From NCBI GenBank assembly GCA_029953675.1, contig JAMWBK010000007.1, positions 496,001-560,000 on the forward strand: DNA of 64,000 nucleotides, given 5' to 3'. The first letter of the stretch is position 1; every line of letters begins with the position of its first letter. The DNA comes from Rhodosorus marinus (lineage: Eukaryota > Rhodophyta > Stylonematophyceae > Stylonematales > Stylonemataceae). Below, piece after piece: positions 11,773-27,213 of the stretch. The position numbers and the translations under genes were made by a program. The notes under the pieces were generated by a model, which was given only the letters and a program-made list of their open reading frames with translations, was not told the origin of the DNA and made no database searches.

Positions 11773-13836
11773 ATGAAAAAAAACAAACCTTGGTCACTCG
11801 TGTTAGTCACTTTGGAGGATCTCAAGATGCTAAATAACTGAAACCTCAATCGCACTTCTGACCGACCCTTTTTGCTTTGCCTTCTGCGGGGAAAGGGGGG
11901 GGGGGGGAAGAGTGGGGAAATCCTAAGTTCCTGATCCCCTCTCATCGGGAAGAAACAAGAGACTCACCACCCCCTGGAAATTGACATTGACATTTGTTTC
12001 CATTCGATGGAGCAAGAATTTGTTTTAGTTGTGAAATCCGAAGCCTCCCCATCCCCCTCCCCTGTTCCCGGTGACATGCGTAACCTCAATGAATCCTTGA
12101 CTTTTATTACTTCTTTCTATGTATATTTGGTCCAATTATCAATCCGATAGTGAGAACATAGACTAATATTTTTAATTTTTAAATACATACTAACCAATAA
12201 ACACATAACCCGTATACGCCACCCCTTTCCCCCGAGCCAACATTCATAAAACGCAAATTACAATAGTGTTTTTTATGATAATTGAAGATCAGAGGCGAAC
12301 AGCCCCCGAGACTGAAGTATGATACTCTATTGGCTGCGTCTTTTCAATATCATTAAATAACTTATCCATTTCACAATTGATCGAAACCTATCCGTTCCCG
12401 GCCACCCCCCTCTCATTCGTCAACCATAGCTCTTCAATCGGTAAACATCAATAGTCCTCACCCACCCTATTCAATACCGAATATGTCTCATTTTCTACAA
12501 CCAAAGCTATGTTTGATTTTTTTATAAGAGGGGCAAAAGAGTTGAGATTTAGTACGTCACGGAATGATTGATTTTTGCCAAAGAAGGGGGGAGGGGTTCG
12601 TATTGCTTTCTACCTGATTGTTTTGTTTTTTTTCGGATGCATGGAGCTTGCAAGCAAGCGTTTTATTTTGCTTTTAATGGTTGGGATTATGGCGTTAGGA
12701 AATAGATCGGACCGCGTCTCCTCCTCCTTTTTATGGGACTTTTCCAAAAAAAATTATTTGATACCTTTTTATTTTTATTTTTTTCTGGTGTCTATTTTCT
12801 AGAGGAGCCTCCGGGAGGAGAACTAGGTACAGCACAGATGGTACTGAGTTTTTTTCTTGCCAATTGGGGGAGGGTGGTGGGTGGGTTGGGTTAGTGCGAA
12901 AGTGTGACTTGCGGGCCATTTGACTCCCCGACTTTAGAGACTACGGGTATAGACTGACCTCAATCCGTGGGTTCGTTTTAAGAACTAGGTAGGAAGCTAA
13001 GCACAGGTTGGGCGGCTCTACTCTGCTCTCTACAAAAGTCAAAAACCAAACTGCTCTTGATGTTCACAAACTCCTCTTCAAGTCATCTCAAGCCAAAACA
13101 ACTTCCGCACACAACCGGCCACAAAGTGTATACCCCCGGAAGTCCACCCCCCCCCCCCCCCCCCCCTATTTCTTCTCTTATATAAAAACAATCGTCCTAA
13201 AAATCCATTTTATGTACAACGGAGATCAAACCTCGCACCTCCCCCTCTTCATGACGTAGGACTCCTGCGTCATGAAGAGAGGGAGGTCCTACTAGGACTT
13301 CTCGATCCGATTATTCTATTAAAAAAAAAAAACCTCACTAAAAAAAAAACCGGGTTTTTTAGAATGTTGCTATGAATACCCTTTTTTTCTATTGCTTTTT
13401 TAAGTTTTGAGTGAGGTATGTTGACTGAGACTGTTTTTTTGTTTTATTTTGGGGGGTAATTTTCTGCTGTGAGAGTTGTTAGATTGGGAAACTGGATTTT
13501 ATTTTTTTTGCAGATGTCGATCTTTTTGGGGGTGTAAAGAGAAATGGAAGACAACGTCGGGTTTGAGGGTTTTGACGAGATGGGATGGGGGTGGGGGGTA
13601 GGGGGAGGGAAGGTTTGGGTTGGGTTAGGGGTTGGGGATGGGGAGGAGGAACTAGGAAAGGATGAAGTTAACTGTTTAACTATTAGGAAGGGTGAAGGGC
13701 CCCATAGTACTGAGGGATTGAGTTTGAGGCGGGGGGGGGGGCGGCTGGAGGTGGGTCTGGTTTTGATGTGGGGCTGGGTGTGGAGAGGTTTTGGTAGGAT
13801 TTTGGATGTGTTTTGGGGGGAATGGGAGAGTCTATG
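11773..13836. other. intergenic: AT-rich core, homopolymers, hairpins, CYP97 5' flank
   Basis: C/A-rich to about 12060, then AT-rich to about 12560, then G/T-rich pieces. Long homopolymers occur, including 20 C at 13147-13166. 13440-13836 is the G/T-rich 5' flank of the CYP97 gene. A near-perfect palindrome lies at 13237-13287. No coding region is supported. Confidence 0.5.
13237..13287. repeat. near-perfect inverted repeat (hairpin)
   Basis: Arms 13237-13256 (acctccccctcttcatgacg) and 13268-13287 are reverse complements with one mismatch; the 11-base centre continues the pairing (AGGA/TCCT). A second short palindrome (gtcctactaggac) follows directly at about 13285-13297. It could be a fold-back element or a structured RNA; the sequence alone does not say. 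Confidence 0.8.
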
Positions 13837-15748
13837 ATGGCGTTTACGGGGGTTGGAGTTGTGAGCAGTAATGGATTTGATTCGCGAGCAGCGTCGTGTA
13901 CTCGACGGCGGGCTTCGAGGACGACGGTCAGAATGGCTGAGGAACTTGGAGATTCGACTGATAAGCCTGGGCCGTTGTCGACGATGGAATGGGCAAAGGT
14001 CTGGTTTGATAATATTAGGCAGACATATGTTCTGAAAACGGAGGATGAGTACGCGCCACAGGCGTCAGGAGACATTGCTGAGCTGCAAGGTGCATTTCCG
14101 TTCACCTTGTACAAATACTTTGCGAAGTTAGGTGCAGTGTACACCTTGGCGTTTGGACCAAAGAAGTTCTATGTCGTCTCGGATCCAGTTGTTGCGAAGC
14201 ATATCCTGCGGAGGAAGTCCCTTCTCTACGATAAAGGGATGCTGGCGGATATTCTTGAAGGAATTATGGGAAAGGGACTGATTCCTGCTGACTTTGAAAC
14301 TTGGAAGAAACGAAGACGAGCTATCGTCCCTGGTTTCCATGAGGCTTTTCTGAATCGCATGATAAGGACTTTCTCCGATTGTACGACGCGTATGAAGTCA
14401 CGAATCAACGGAGAGATAGATCGTGGAAAGGGAGGTGTTGTATTGGATTTGGAGGCGGAGTATTGCTCTCTGGCGCTAGATATAATTGGAATTGCGGTAT
14501 TTAATTACGACTTTAACTCGGTAACATCAATGAACCCCATCATCAAGGCGGTGTATCGCATGCTACAAGAAGCAGAATGGCGGTCCAAGTTTCTCATCCC
14601 AATCTGGAATGTGGAACCGCTCAACTGGGTAGTTCCGAGGCTCAGAGCTTTTCGTGAGGACCAGAAGCTCCTCAACGATACCCTCGACGGCCTTATTGAA
14701 CAGGCAGTATCCTCCAAGAGTTCTGAGGATCTTGAGCAGCTTGTTCAGAGAGACTATGACAACGTGAACGATCCATCGCTGTTGCGATACTTGGTGGATC
14801 TTCGTGGAGAAGAGGCAACGTGTACGCAACTGCGGGACGATCTTATGACCATGTTGATCGCTGGGCACGAGACCACCGCGTCGTTGTTAACCTGGGCTAC
14901 GTACTTGATTTTGCAGAGGCCGGATCTCCTCGAAAGAGTTCGCGAAGAGGTTGACGAAGTCTTGGGCGATTCCGACGCTCCGACTTGGGCTCAACTGAAG
15001 CAACTGGAGTTGGTGCCACGGATCCTGGCGGAGGCCCTACGACTCTACCCTCAGCCTCCTCTGCTTATTCGGCGAGCGCTGGCAGAGGATACTTGGCCGC
15101 AGGTAAGGACAGCATACATAGCCGAGGTGGAAGCTCCTAATCTAGAGACCCTTACGTTCGGTTTCCCTTGTTTTGTCCATTTCTCAGGGGGGCGGGAGCG
15201 GACGGGTGAGCGTGAAACGAGGCTCGGATATCTTTATTAGTGTGTGGAACCTACACCGATCTCCGGATCTTTGGGAGAATCCTCTTGAGTTCGACCCGGA
15301 TAGATGGACAAGACCATATTCGAATCCCGCTGTGAAAGGTTGGTCAGGGCTGGACCCTGCCCGGGCAAACGGTCTCTTCCCCAACGAGGTGGCTGCCGAC
15401 TTTGCATTTCTCCCGTTCGGAGGGGGATCGCGGAAGTGTGTTGGCGACCAGTTTGCGATGCTTGAGTCCATAGTTGCTTTTGCAGTTGCGATGAGAGACT
15501 TTGATATGGTCCTCCTTGACGATCCCGAGCAGATAGAAAGAGAACTTGTAACTGGTGCAACAATTCACACCAAGGATGGACTTCGCGTTAGGGTCAGCCC
15601 CAGAAGGAAGGGCGACGATCGAGCCCACGACAAAACTGACTTGTCTCACGACGATACTGACTCGAAGCCGAAGCAGAGATCGGCCTTGGAGAACACGGTT
15701 ATGGAGCCCTCAACGCTCGCCTCTGTACCGTCTAACTCTTCAAGCTAA
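13837..15748 (+). CDS. cytochrome P450 CYP97-type carotenoid ring hydroxylase
   Basis: Haem mono-oxygenase that in plants and algae hydroxylates carotene rings toward lutein or zeaxanthin in the plastid. Two exons, 13837-15102 and 15188-15748, phase 0. P450 hallmarks in order: I-helix AGHETTASLLTW, K-helix EALRLYP (ExxR), the segment ending NPLEFDPDRW, and the haem loop FLPFGGGSRKCVGDQFA with the axial Cys. SLLYDKGMLADILEGIMGKG, ADFETWKKRRRAIVPGFH and EDTW are CYP97-like. The N-terminus (MAFTGVGVVSSN, then an Arg/Ser/Thr-rich stretch) looks like a transit peptide. In-frame ATGs also occur at 13822 and 13834; I chose 13837 by the Met-x-Phe pattern shared with other plastid precursors in this window. 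The acidic tail after residue about 590 is not part of the fold. Confidence 0.93.
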
Positions 15749-16935
15749 GAAAATAGAATAGGGGAAGGGAATAGAATGATAGTATCATAGTAGTTTCAAT
15801 TTTGCTGACACCGCACCGTATAGGCTAGGATTCTGTTGTTAAGGACAATCCTTAAGCAGTGTGCCACAGAACGTGTCCTAAGGCTTCTGGTGATCTTTTT
15901 TTTGGTGCGGAGGATGTTGGTGAGTTGTTTACTTTTTTTCTGGGGTGAACGCTCATGCTTGTATTCGAACCCATTCATGCGCAGCTTAGAAATACAGAAG
16001 TTTGCAGGTTGATTGAAGTAAACAGTCTAGAGATGACAACTCAAACTTTGGGACGCTCGATTCTGGGCGTGACTACTTCACCCGAGGACTTATTTGACGC
16101 TGAGGTCTTTCTGACAGAGTTTCTGCGGGACCGTCCAGTCACGGCGTGCTTTGCCTGACAGCCAATAATCGTCTGGTATCAACATCCGCAAGCTTATTGG
16201 AATACCAGTTTCAGAGCAGCAACAGACTAGCATAAAGGTTGTTGTCTGCAGATCGGGTTTGCTCAAACTACAGCTACAGGCTATCGTCAGAGGAGTAGTG
16301 TGTGCTCGATACCCACCATCACTACGTTTGTGACCAGTCCACTCTCAACATGGTGGGCATCGCGCGGTAGTGACTCTTGCATGCCCGATTCCACGCTCAA
16401 AACGCCGGGTGCATCCATCCTATCCTTTAGTCACGCCAGATCACTCGTCGTAGAGCCGATCAAAGGACGCTTGCATTCCTCCTAGGCTGAGGAACAACGA
16501 TGGCAAGGCTCGACTCTCCATAACGCTACTCGTCAACCTCGGGACACCTTGGTCACCCTCATCATGACCGGAAGGGGAGGGGTGGGTGGGGGGTGGATAT
16601 CACGCAATACGAGGTGAACATCAGAACCTACAACGAAATCTTAATGAAGAACGAACGTTGATTTCGGTTGCGCTCCACCAACTCCCAGCCAGCTCTCTCC
16701 TTAACACTCTTAGACGAAGGTTAAAAAAGGCACGACTTGAAAAAGTAAAAGTCAGCATAAAATAAATAAAAATAGGCGACTTTTTCAATTTGTTTTGTGG
16801 CAAAAAATGTCTTTTTGGTGGACAACGGTGGAGAAGCCAAGGAATTGATTCGGTTTTTGGGAGGGTGGATAAGAAGTGCGTTGAGAAAGTTCTGGTAGAT
16901 ACATTTATGGCGTAGACTATAAAAATCTAGGGAAG
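15749..16935. other. intergenic, nothing recognised
   Basis: Short open frames without motifs, for example 15955-16158 (+). 16560-16600 is G-rich, and 16800-16935 is the G/T-rich 5' flank of the next gene. Confidence 0.4.
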
Positions 16936-17400
16936 ATGGATTTTTCTAAGAGTTCTGTGGCTGAAATACAGAATCAGGTGAGTGCATTGACGGGGCAACT
17001 GTCTGAGCTTGAGCAGTTGAGCGAATCTGATCCTGAAAATGCTGAGCATAAAGCGTTGGTTGCAGAGGTCCGGGAGTTCATCAGCTCTCTTAAGGATTTA
17101 ATTTCGGAGAAGAAGAAGGCTGAGGCTGAAAAGGAGAAGGAAGCTGCTGTTGCAAGCGCTGCACCGGCCTCGGGGCGGTTGGAGGAAGGCAAGTCACTGG
17201 GAGCGGAGTCAAACGCGTCGAACCCCGTACCGGTCGCCCAAACAGTGAAGAAGAAAAAGAAAAAGAAGGCGAAGAAGGAAGATGATCTCGCAAAGCGTGC
17301 ACAGAGTTGGCAAAAGTTCAGCTCTAAATCGAGCAAGAAGAAGAGCATTTTCGCTTCACCGGAAGAGGGAAGCTCCGGCAGAGTTGGATTTCACTCGTAA
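16936..17400 (+). CDS. SPF30/SMNDC1-like splicing protein without a Tudor domain
   Basis: Single exon, 154 residues. The N-terminal helix (QVSALTGQLSELEQLSESDP, then VAEVREFISSLKDLI) matches the N-terminus of SPF30/SMNDC1, a U2 snRNP and tri-snRNP assembly factor. The C-terminus (RAQSWQKFSSKSSKKKSIFA, then SPEEGSSGRVGF) matches its conserved tail (KWQQF, KRSIFASPE, GKVG). The Tudor domain that normally lies between these parts and binds dimethyl-arginine is absent; a 70-residue Glu/Ala/Lys-rich linker takes its place. There is no intron signal inside the frame that could hide it. The assignment rests on the two ends only. Confidence 0.7.
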   Translation: MDFSKSSVAEIQNQVSALTGQLSELEQLSESDPENAEHKALVAEVREFISSLKDLISEKKKAEAEKEKEAAVASAAPASGRLEEGKSLGAESNASNPVPVAQTVKKKKKKKAKKEDDLAKRAQSWQKFSSKSSKKKSIFASPEEGSSGRVGFHS

Positions 17401-18309
17401 GCGCCACAAAACCCTGGCTCGTAGCCCTCCACTAGTCCGAACAACGCCAACCCTTGTATATCGCATTCGGAACCTCCTCCGGCTGTCCCGTCTGGAAGCC
17501 CAGCTGGATGTGAGCAGGAATTATATTTAACGAGATGTCACTTAACCTAAGTTTGTTTCCTGCTCCATGAACAGGTCTTCCAATACGATGACGGAATTCG
17601 CCGACCGGAAGCGACACGACTTCACAGAAGAGTAGTGCTTCGATGTCCGGACTTGCAAACTGACTTCACGATACCTACCTGAGCAACGTCGCTTGTTTGA
17701 TCTTGTCCATCAGCGTTAAGTACCTGTCTCCAGTCTGTTTGAATATTCATGAAGTGGCTGGTTAACGAGCTGAGTAACTATGTACAAAGCCACATAAGGC
17801 AACAGGCGCGTCTGGCAGTTCGCTTTCCGATTCACTGAAGAGGGCTGGGTCGTCTGTTTCCGTGTCTTGTTGTGGTGCTGTCGATCAGCTATCAAACGGG
17901 CAGGGATATCTTTCGAGTCGTCTTCACTTTGACGAAAACAATTTATTCGACCTGCACGCAGATGAGAGCGAAGAGTCTGGCCATGATCAACTAGAATAAA
18001 AACCACGTTCATTTCTTACAATCCCTTTTCTGCCTCCACATCCACGCCCGAGATCCAACAATTGTTTTATCCTCTTTGTGCCCCAGAAACTGATGCCAAG
18101 GGTACTTCAGCATGGCGAGGCCTCGGTCATCTGTGAGCAAAACTTCCGTGACCGCCCTGGAGGACTTTTTAACTATATTACATGCCTCCGATGAGCAGCC
18201 ATGAGGGATACACGGAGTTTTCATCGCCGTAGACGGCAGGCGCCAAAGTGGACTATCGGTGCAGTTTTCGAACAATCTCCTAGGCTTCTGGAGTGGGAAG
18301 CAGCACGGC
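17401..18309. other. intergenic between convergent genes
   Basis: Lies between two 3' ends. Minus-strand readings at 17716-18012 and 18009-18398 lack motifs and probably represent the 3' untranslated region of the polymerase alpha subunit gene. Confidence 0.4.
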
Positions 18310-20952
18310 CTACACGTGGATGACGCTAACTCTCCGAACTCGATCTGTTGAATTGTTGAGGTCCACCACGATCTCGGCATACGTCCCGCTCCTATCATAC
18401 TTGCAAATGGAGCCCGGATTTACGCACACGACGTTTCGGTGAACTTTTTTCGCAAAGTTCTTAAGCCGCGAGGGCACAATCATGATGTCAAGGTCCTGCT
18501 CCGCCGGGAACTCAAGTCTGTCAACGTCGGCGCGGGAGAAATCAGAAAAACACAATTGCATTATCCGATCTTCCACCTCGGGGTGAGCAAGTTTCAGATC
18601 TACTGTTTATGAATTCATGACTATCCGAGCTATCTTACCTTTGCAAACCGTGCGTGTCAATTGGAACGTTCGCGGATGGCGGATAAAGAGGGTAGAAACT
18701 CCTTTGTTTCACTAGCGCTGTACATAGAGCACTAATTCTATCCTCCACTGGCCCCAGGATCATGCACTCCGCGCTGAGATCTTCCAGAATGGATAGTGAG
18801 GTCAAGCCGATGTTCACGCCCCTCCCTGCCCCGACATTGATGAAGCTGGGATTGGTTAAAAGCTCAATGTTGCCCATCGCCGTAGAATATCCAAGATCAC
18901 CGGCTGTGCATTGACCAGAGGAGCTTCAGTGGTCCAGTTTCGTGCTCAAAAGCAAAAGAAGCACCAAAGTTTCGGGAGAAATGCCGGCTGTCTGTGCAGT
19001 TCTTACCATTGGACAGATCCAAAGGCGGTTGAGGAACGACGAAATCCGAAAACGAATCGTCAAGGTGAGGCACGAGGAAGCACTTTGCAGAGACCCCATC
19101 ATCTGCAAGCGACTCAAGGCATTCCCTGACCTTGGGTAAAAAAACTTCCGTAAACAGCTCCTCGGGTAGTATCTTCGCTTTCACTTTGTCCAGGGCGGGT
19201 GATTTTGCCTCCGGAATAAAGGGCCCGATGAGCACCACGACAGCTGGCTTTGCTATCCGGACTTGAGCTAGCAAGTCATCGAGTGGTTTGAAAGCTACAG
19301 ACTCGGTCGTGGTGAACGGCCCCGTTGCAACCACAGTTTTTACGAGGCCAGAACCTAATAGTAGTGGAGTTCACAGCGACAACGTTAGAACTGCATTGCG
19401 CCTTGAACAATCCAATGTTCAACCGTTGAGGCAGGAGCTTTGGGGAAGGCAGCCCGAACATTCGAACATTCGAACATTCGAACACTCATTTCTACGCTGA
19501 CCCGCAGGGAGTTAATCAGAGGCTCTGCGAAACAGAGCCCCAAAGCATTGATTGTATCCATGGGGTGCCGTATACCTTCACTAGTTTCCATCAAGTCATT
19601 CGGCAGCTCTTTCCCGGGTCCACTCCCAAGCTGATATGTATCATCATGCAGGCCCGAAACTGAAATTTTCCTTCCATCTGCGTTTACTCCTTCCACAGCC
19701 ACAACCATTCCCGGTGCAAGGGCTACCCCAGAACTGACCTGTTCTAGATCCAGCTTTACAATGTTGCCCTCATCGCTCTCAAGTAGCGTGGACTTTGCGT
19801 TAATCCTGTTCCGGGGTTGAACGCCATCAGTATTCGACCCCCGTTCCAGCTCGATACGGATTCGGCCAACCTGGAAACAGCGCGATGAGGACGAAAGGCG
19901 GGCAGGCCGGAGGCCATTAGACCTCGATCACGATGACGACGTGTCTCGACAAGGCGCACACGGAAGTGGTCATACTCACAGCGAGAACAGGGTCAGGGCT
20001 CGCCTGGCAGAAGGCTTCCGGACCCGCCCGTATGTCCTCAATGAGTAAATTTTTAGCTTTCAGATGCCGGTAAAAAGCACTCTCGCATCGGCGAACTCTC
20101 TCACGAGTGTTTTCCAGCATGTCCGGGATCTCGTCAAACATGTACTGTTGGTCATCTCCACGTCCCTCGAGGCTGGACTTCACGATATGAGTTGGAACAA
20201 CTGAATCGTACGTCTCAGCACCACCTGGAGGATCAGAAAACACATGCTCCACCTCAACCTGACCTCGATCAGTCCTTGAGACCCATGTGTCGTCGCTTTC
20301 TCTCCGTTCACCCAGCAGCTTGTGGATCACCGCCGAGCCCCGGTGAATTTCGGCACTTGTTCCGCCTCCGAGATTCCCCCGTGAAGTCTCCGTTTCATTT
20401 TTCTTCTTTGCCATCGAGATCGGAATCTCAGGCACTCCATAGTTTTGCAAGTTAAAAAAGTCATCGGTAGTCATGAACGGTGTATCTTCGGAGGCGAAAT
20501 CCATAGGTTGGACAAGATCCGTACTCTGCTGTTCTCGTTGCTTCCTCTCGCTGAGACTGAGGAGGTGCTGGCGAAACAAGCTCACGTCCACAGACGTTTC
20601 TGAAAATTGTGAAGGAACCGCAAATTTTTATTCCGAATGAGCTGCACGTACACTGCTTCGCTTTTTTGCGGCTGCACCGTACCTGGTGCTCCTGACTTCT
20701 TCTTCTCCAGCGCATAGCTCGTCCACTTATTACAGAACTCCTCGGCTGAAAGTCGCATCATCTGGGCTACTGACAGGCCTACATATTTTACGAACACAAA
20801 TACGAAAAGTGCATCAGAACACAACTCCTCCACTGACTCCCGCCCATATCGGACAGCGAACACTCACATTCCTCCAGAACAGCCACATCCTTGGGGGGTT
20901 CATCACCCAGAGCTCTGAACTCCCCTCGGAGCTCCTCAAAATTTTCCTCCAT
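18310..20952 (-). CDS. DNA polymerase alpha subunit B (POLA2-like)
   Basis: Non-catalytic B subunit of DNA polymerase alpha-primase. Several minus-strand exons. The N-terminal helical domain starts at the ATG at 20952 (MEENFEELRGEFRALGDEPP) and continues after an intron with SVAQMMRLSAEEFCNKWTSY. A linker exon (about 20590-19975) follows. The OB-fold exon reads VGRIRIELERGS, then INAKSTLLESDEGNIVKLDL and GMVVAVEGVNADGRKI. The phosphoesterase-like domain has VVATGPFTTTESVAFKPLDD, VVLIGPFIPEAKSP, then YPLYPPSANVPIDTH and IMIVPSRLKNFAKKVHRNVV with CVNPG. This is the POLA2 order. As in all eukaryotic B subunits the phosphoesterase metal ligands are not conserved. Exact edges of the middle exons are uncertain; one intron donor may be GTTTGC. 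Confidence 0.9.
19448..19488. repeat. GAACATTC tandem repeat in an intron
   Basis: Three to four head-to-tail copies of gaacattc (reverse complement gaatgttc) within the predicted intron between the OB-fold and phosphoesterase exons of the polymerase alpha B-subunit gene. Confidence 0.8.
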
Positions 20953-21640
20953 GTAGTTCCAAATCTACAATGAAAGACACAATCCTCCAGCTTATCACCC
21001 CATCTACCCCTCCATCCTCTCCCTGCCCACCCAAGCAGATCATCCATAACCTTCACACCCTTCACCATACACAAGATCATGATTATCCAGTATATCAAAA
21101 ACTTTTTCCTGGCCAAGCGGATTTCCCGCATTGTGCCAATGTTACAGGCCTCTCTCATCAAAACGCAAAGTACCTTAGAAACTTTTTCCTGGACAATCGA
21201 TTTTCTACACTGAACCAATGTTACGGGTGAAGAAACAATTATGAAAATTCAGAATATGTTTTTCTACTAAATTTCGGAAAATTCAGTCTAGGAAATTTGG
21301 CGGGAAACGGTTGACAGGGCACTCTGTGCGCGATGACAAGTTCAGGGTATCTGAGGTGTTTTGGACACGCGCTCGATTGTGGGCTGGGGGAGCGAGAGAT
21401 GCTTATTGGTGCTATGTATAGCTGGGATGAGGAGTCATTAACCCAACTGTGCAATTTGTTTCGAATTCTCCATAGACTGGATCACACAGTTGATGACAGG
21501 CTCTTATGCGTTCCTTGGGATATTTACTAGACTAACAATCCTGTGGCAACTGACTATCGGAATAGTTTCCAAGTTCTAATTAGAAGGAACTACAGTTTTG
21601 CTAATAGTTCCAGCGAGAGTTTTCCTCCATCAGGGAACGC
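20953..21640. other. 5' flank of POLA2-like gene and 3' flank of polyubiquitin, with a diverged direct repeat
   Basis: 20970-21090 is C/A-rich, as expected upstream of a minus-strand gene here. Two diverged copies of a roughly 50-base block (aaactttttcctgg ... ccaatgtta) start at about 21098 and 21178, 80 bases apart. No gene seen. Confidence 0.5.
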
Positions 21641-25110
<3,470 letters not shown>

Positions 25111-25380
25111 TAAGGTGGCAATAGGGCCATGGGGCTAGCCCTATGTAGTTTCGTTAGGGCACCGAAATAATAAAAAAAACTCGCCGGGTACCGTACCCCT
25201 CGATTCTGAACCATTTTCGGGCCATAGGGCCATTTTTAATGCTGTTTCATTGCCCTATGTGGTAGATATGTTCTTAATTCGTGCCCTATGCTTGTGTTGT
25301 TTTTGGTTATAAAATTCCCTCTTTTGAGGTACGTTCGTATTATGAATAAAAATCATTGCCCTATCGTTATAATGAATTAT
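25111..25380. repeat. left subterminal TAGGGC motif cluster
   Basis: At least seven tagggc/gccctat motifs, for example at about 25121, 25137, 25154, 25223, 25250, 25283 and 25358. In hAT elements such repeats are transposase-binding sites; that role here is inference. Confidence 0.7.
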
Positions 25381-26381
25381 TAAATTAAAATTCACGATAC
25401 CACACATAGTCTATAAGACCTATCTGCTTCCGGAGGGAGGAAAGTTTGAGCAGAACTTCAAGGAACACGCTTTTCCTCGGGGTACTTGGGCTCTGAATAA
25501 ACGGATGATGATGAACATTCGACTGCATCCACGATTGCAACTTTGAGGTAGAGTCAATGCGAACCCGGCGAACAACGGTTTCACCAGCTCCCAGAACGGA
25601 GCAGGAAAGGAAGACTTTGAAAACAAATTCTGTACCAGAAGACAGATGCTGATGAGCTCGATACTTCAGCACATCTTGATCCTGATCTCGGACACGATCT
25701 TAGAGGAGAAAGCGAAGAGATACTTAGCACTCCTTCCGCATCCACTTCTCAAAGTTTTGCACGGGCCAAAGCAAGCAATATGGAAATCGGCCAGGTCCTG
25801 AAATAATTCGAGGAATCAAAGGACTGCAGTAGAAAGTCAATGTTCACTAAAAAAAAGCATACTTCTAGTAGGACATCATTGTATATTCAGACAGCAAGCC
25901 TGAGAGCATGAAAACTAAGATAAAAAGTGGGAGTAGAAGAGATGCTCCGCATCTCCTCTATCTTCTTTAAAGGCTTGAACGCGCGGTAAACGGGTGTGGT
26001 AAGCCACAAACCAATAAACACGCCAAGAAAAGGATGCCGCAGGCAGCTTCTCCGGGAAGCTCTCGACCTCAACTCTCCTGGTTACAACCGACCGCAACAA
26101 TGAACGAGTTGAACAAGCACAGTACATCTCAGCTCTCTAAACACGAAGAGTCTCTGCGCTTGATCAACGGGTGCATGATAAATCAATAGCTAAAACGTCA
26201 GGTTCGAAACCGCAGACGGATGTACTTCAACCTCGCCTCCGCCATAGCACGCTTGTTCGACCACATTCAGTGTTCCAACTCCCTTAACCATCCAGCAGAA
26301 GCGTTTTGCAAGCTCGTACCCTATCCCATCGATTTCGCAACTTCTCATCTGCTCCTAGATTTCGCACCGAAGAACACCTTG

Positions 26382-26578
26382 GCATAGGGCCATAGGGCTT
26401 GACCTGTATAGGGCATGCTATAGGGCATCAAAAGTTGAGCGGGCTGGTTGGAATCGACGATTTGACCAGCAGATAGGGCACGTTTTAGGGCAAAACCGTT
26501 GAAATTAGTAATGCAATATGCATAGGGCAGATAGGGTCGGCCCTATGCTCGCATAGGGCGTGCCCTATTAGCACCTTA
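26382..26578. repeat. right subterminal TAGGGC motif cluster
   Basis: About ten tagggc/gccctat motifs between 26383 and 26570, most in the tagggc orientation, ending in the right terminal inverted repeat. Confidence 0.75.
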
Positions 26579-26585
26579 CTACTAC

Positions 26586-27213
26586 CCCGTGGTACGAAAA
26601 GATACCACCAAAATGAAAAAGAAGGAAATTTTACTGTATATGCTCAAAAATAATCGTTAGCATTACAAACTTGTGTGTGTATATTGAAAATAATTACCGC
26701 GTTTTTCTATTTGGGACAATCCAAGTATCCGATATTAGCAAATATTATAAATAATTCTATTCTGTTAAACGCGCGTGGCATATAATAATTGGTGCTACTC
26801 TCATTGACGCCGCTCATTTGGAAAAAAATACAATTGTACGTTTATCTCATTTGCCGATTGGAGATGGATTCGACGCGTGTTAGGTTTTAGTTGGTAAATC
26901 TCTTTGAGCCACACATTCATGGATTCATGCCATAGAAGACGTTTTTTTGGTTGTGGAGTCAACTTTCTTCCATTTTTTAAAAAACATGTTTCGCCTGGAG
27001 ACGAGAGATGTGAATGAAGACGGGATTCGGGTTTTGATCAGAGGATATGCGGGTGGGTATATAGCAGGGAAGAGGTTGGCGGGGGAGGGGAAGTAGAGAA
27101 AGGGTAAGAGGCGGGCTCTGAGGTGTTCAGAAGGGACGTACTAGTTTTTTCAAGTAGGTTAGTGCTCAGTGAAGTTTTTTTGTTGTTTTATTTTGGGTAT
27201 TGTGGGAGGGGAT
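26586..27213 (+). promoter_or_regulatory. 5' flank of PDZ gene: AT-rich then G/T-rich
   Basis: 26590-26850 is AT-rich. 26900-27213 is G/T-rich on the coding strand up to the ATG. This is the composition pattern seen before most genes of the window. No discrete TATA element can be singled out. Confidence 0.45.

Larger units (their letters stand above)
25111..26578. mobile_element. non-autonomous hAT-like DNA transposon
   Basis: The ends are inverted repeats: the left end reads TAAGGTGGCAATAGGGCC, and the right end, reverse-complemented, TAAGGTGCTAATAGGGCA. The sequence CTACTAC flanks both sides (25104-25110 and 26579-26585), consistent with a 7-8 bp target duplication. Both subterminal regions, about 270 bases on the left and 200 on the right, are packed with TAGGGC or GCCCTA motifs in both orientations. 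Inverted ends, an 8-bp-class duplication and clustered subterminal motifs are hallmarks of the hAT superfamily. The 1.47-kb body has no recognisable transposase, so it is presumably moved in trans. The trinucleotide nature of the duplicated site leaves one base of ambiguity. Confidence 0.8.

Noticed and set aside
25385-25672. Transposase fragment inside the hAT-like element
   Set aside because: The 95-codon minus-strand frame shows no DDE, BED or hAT dimerisation motif.
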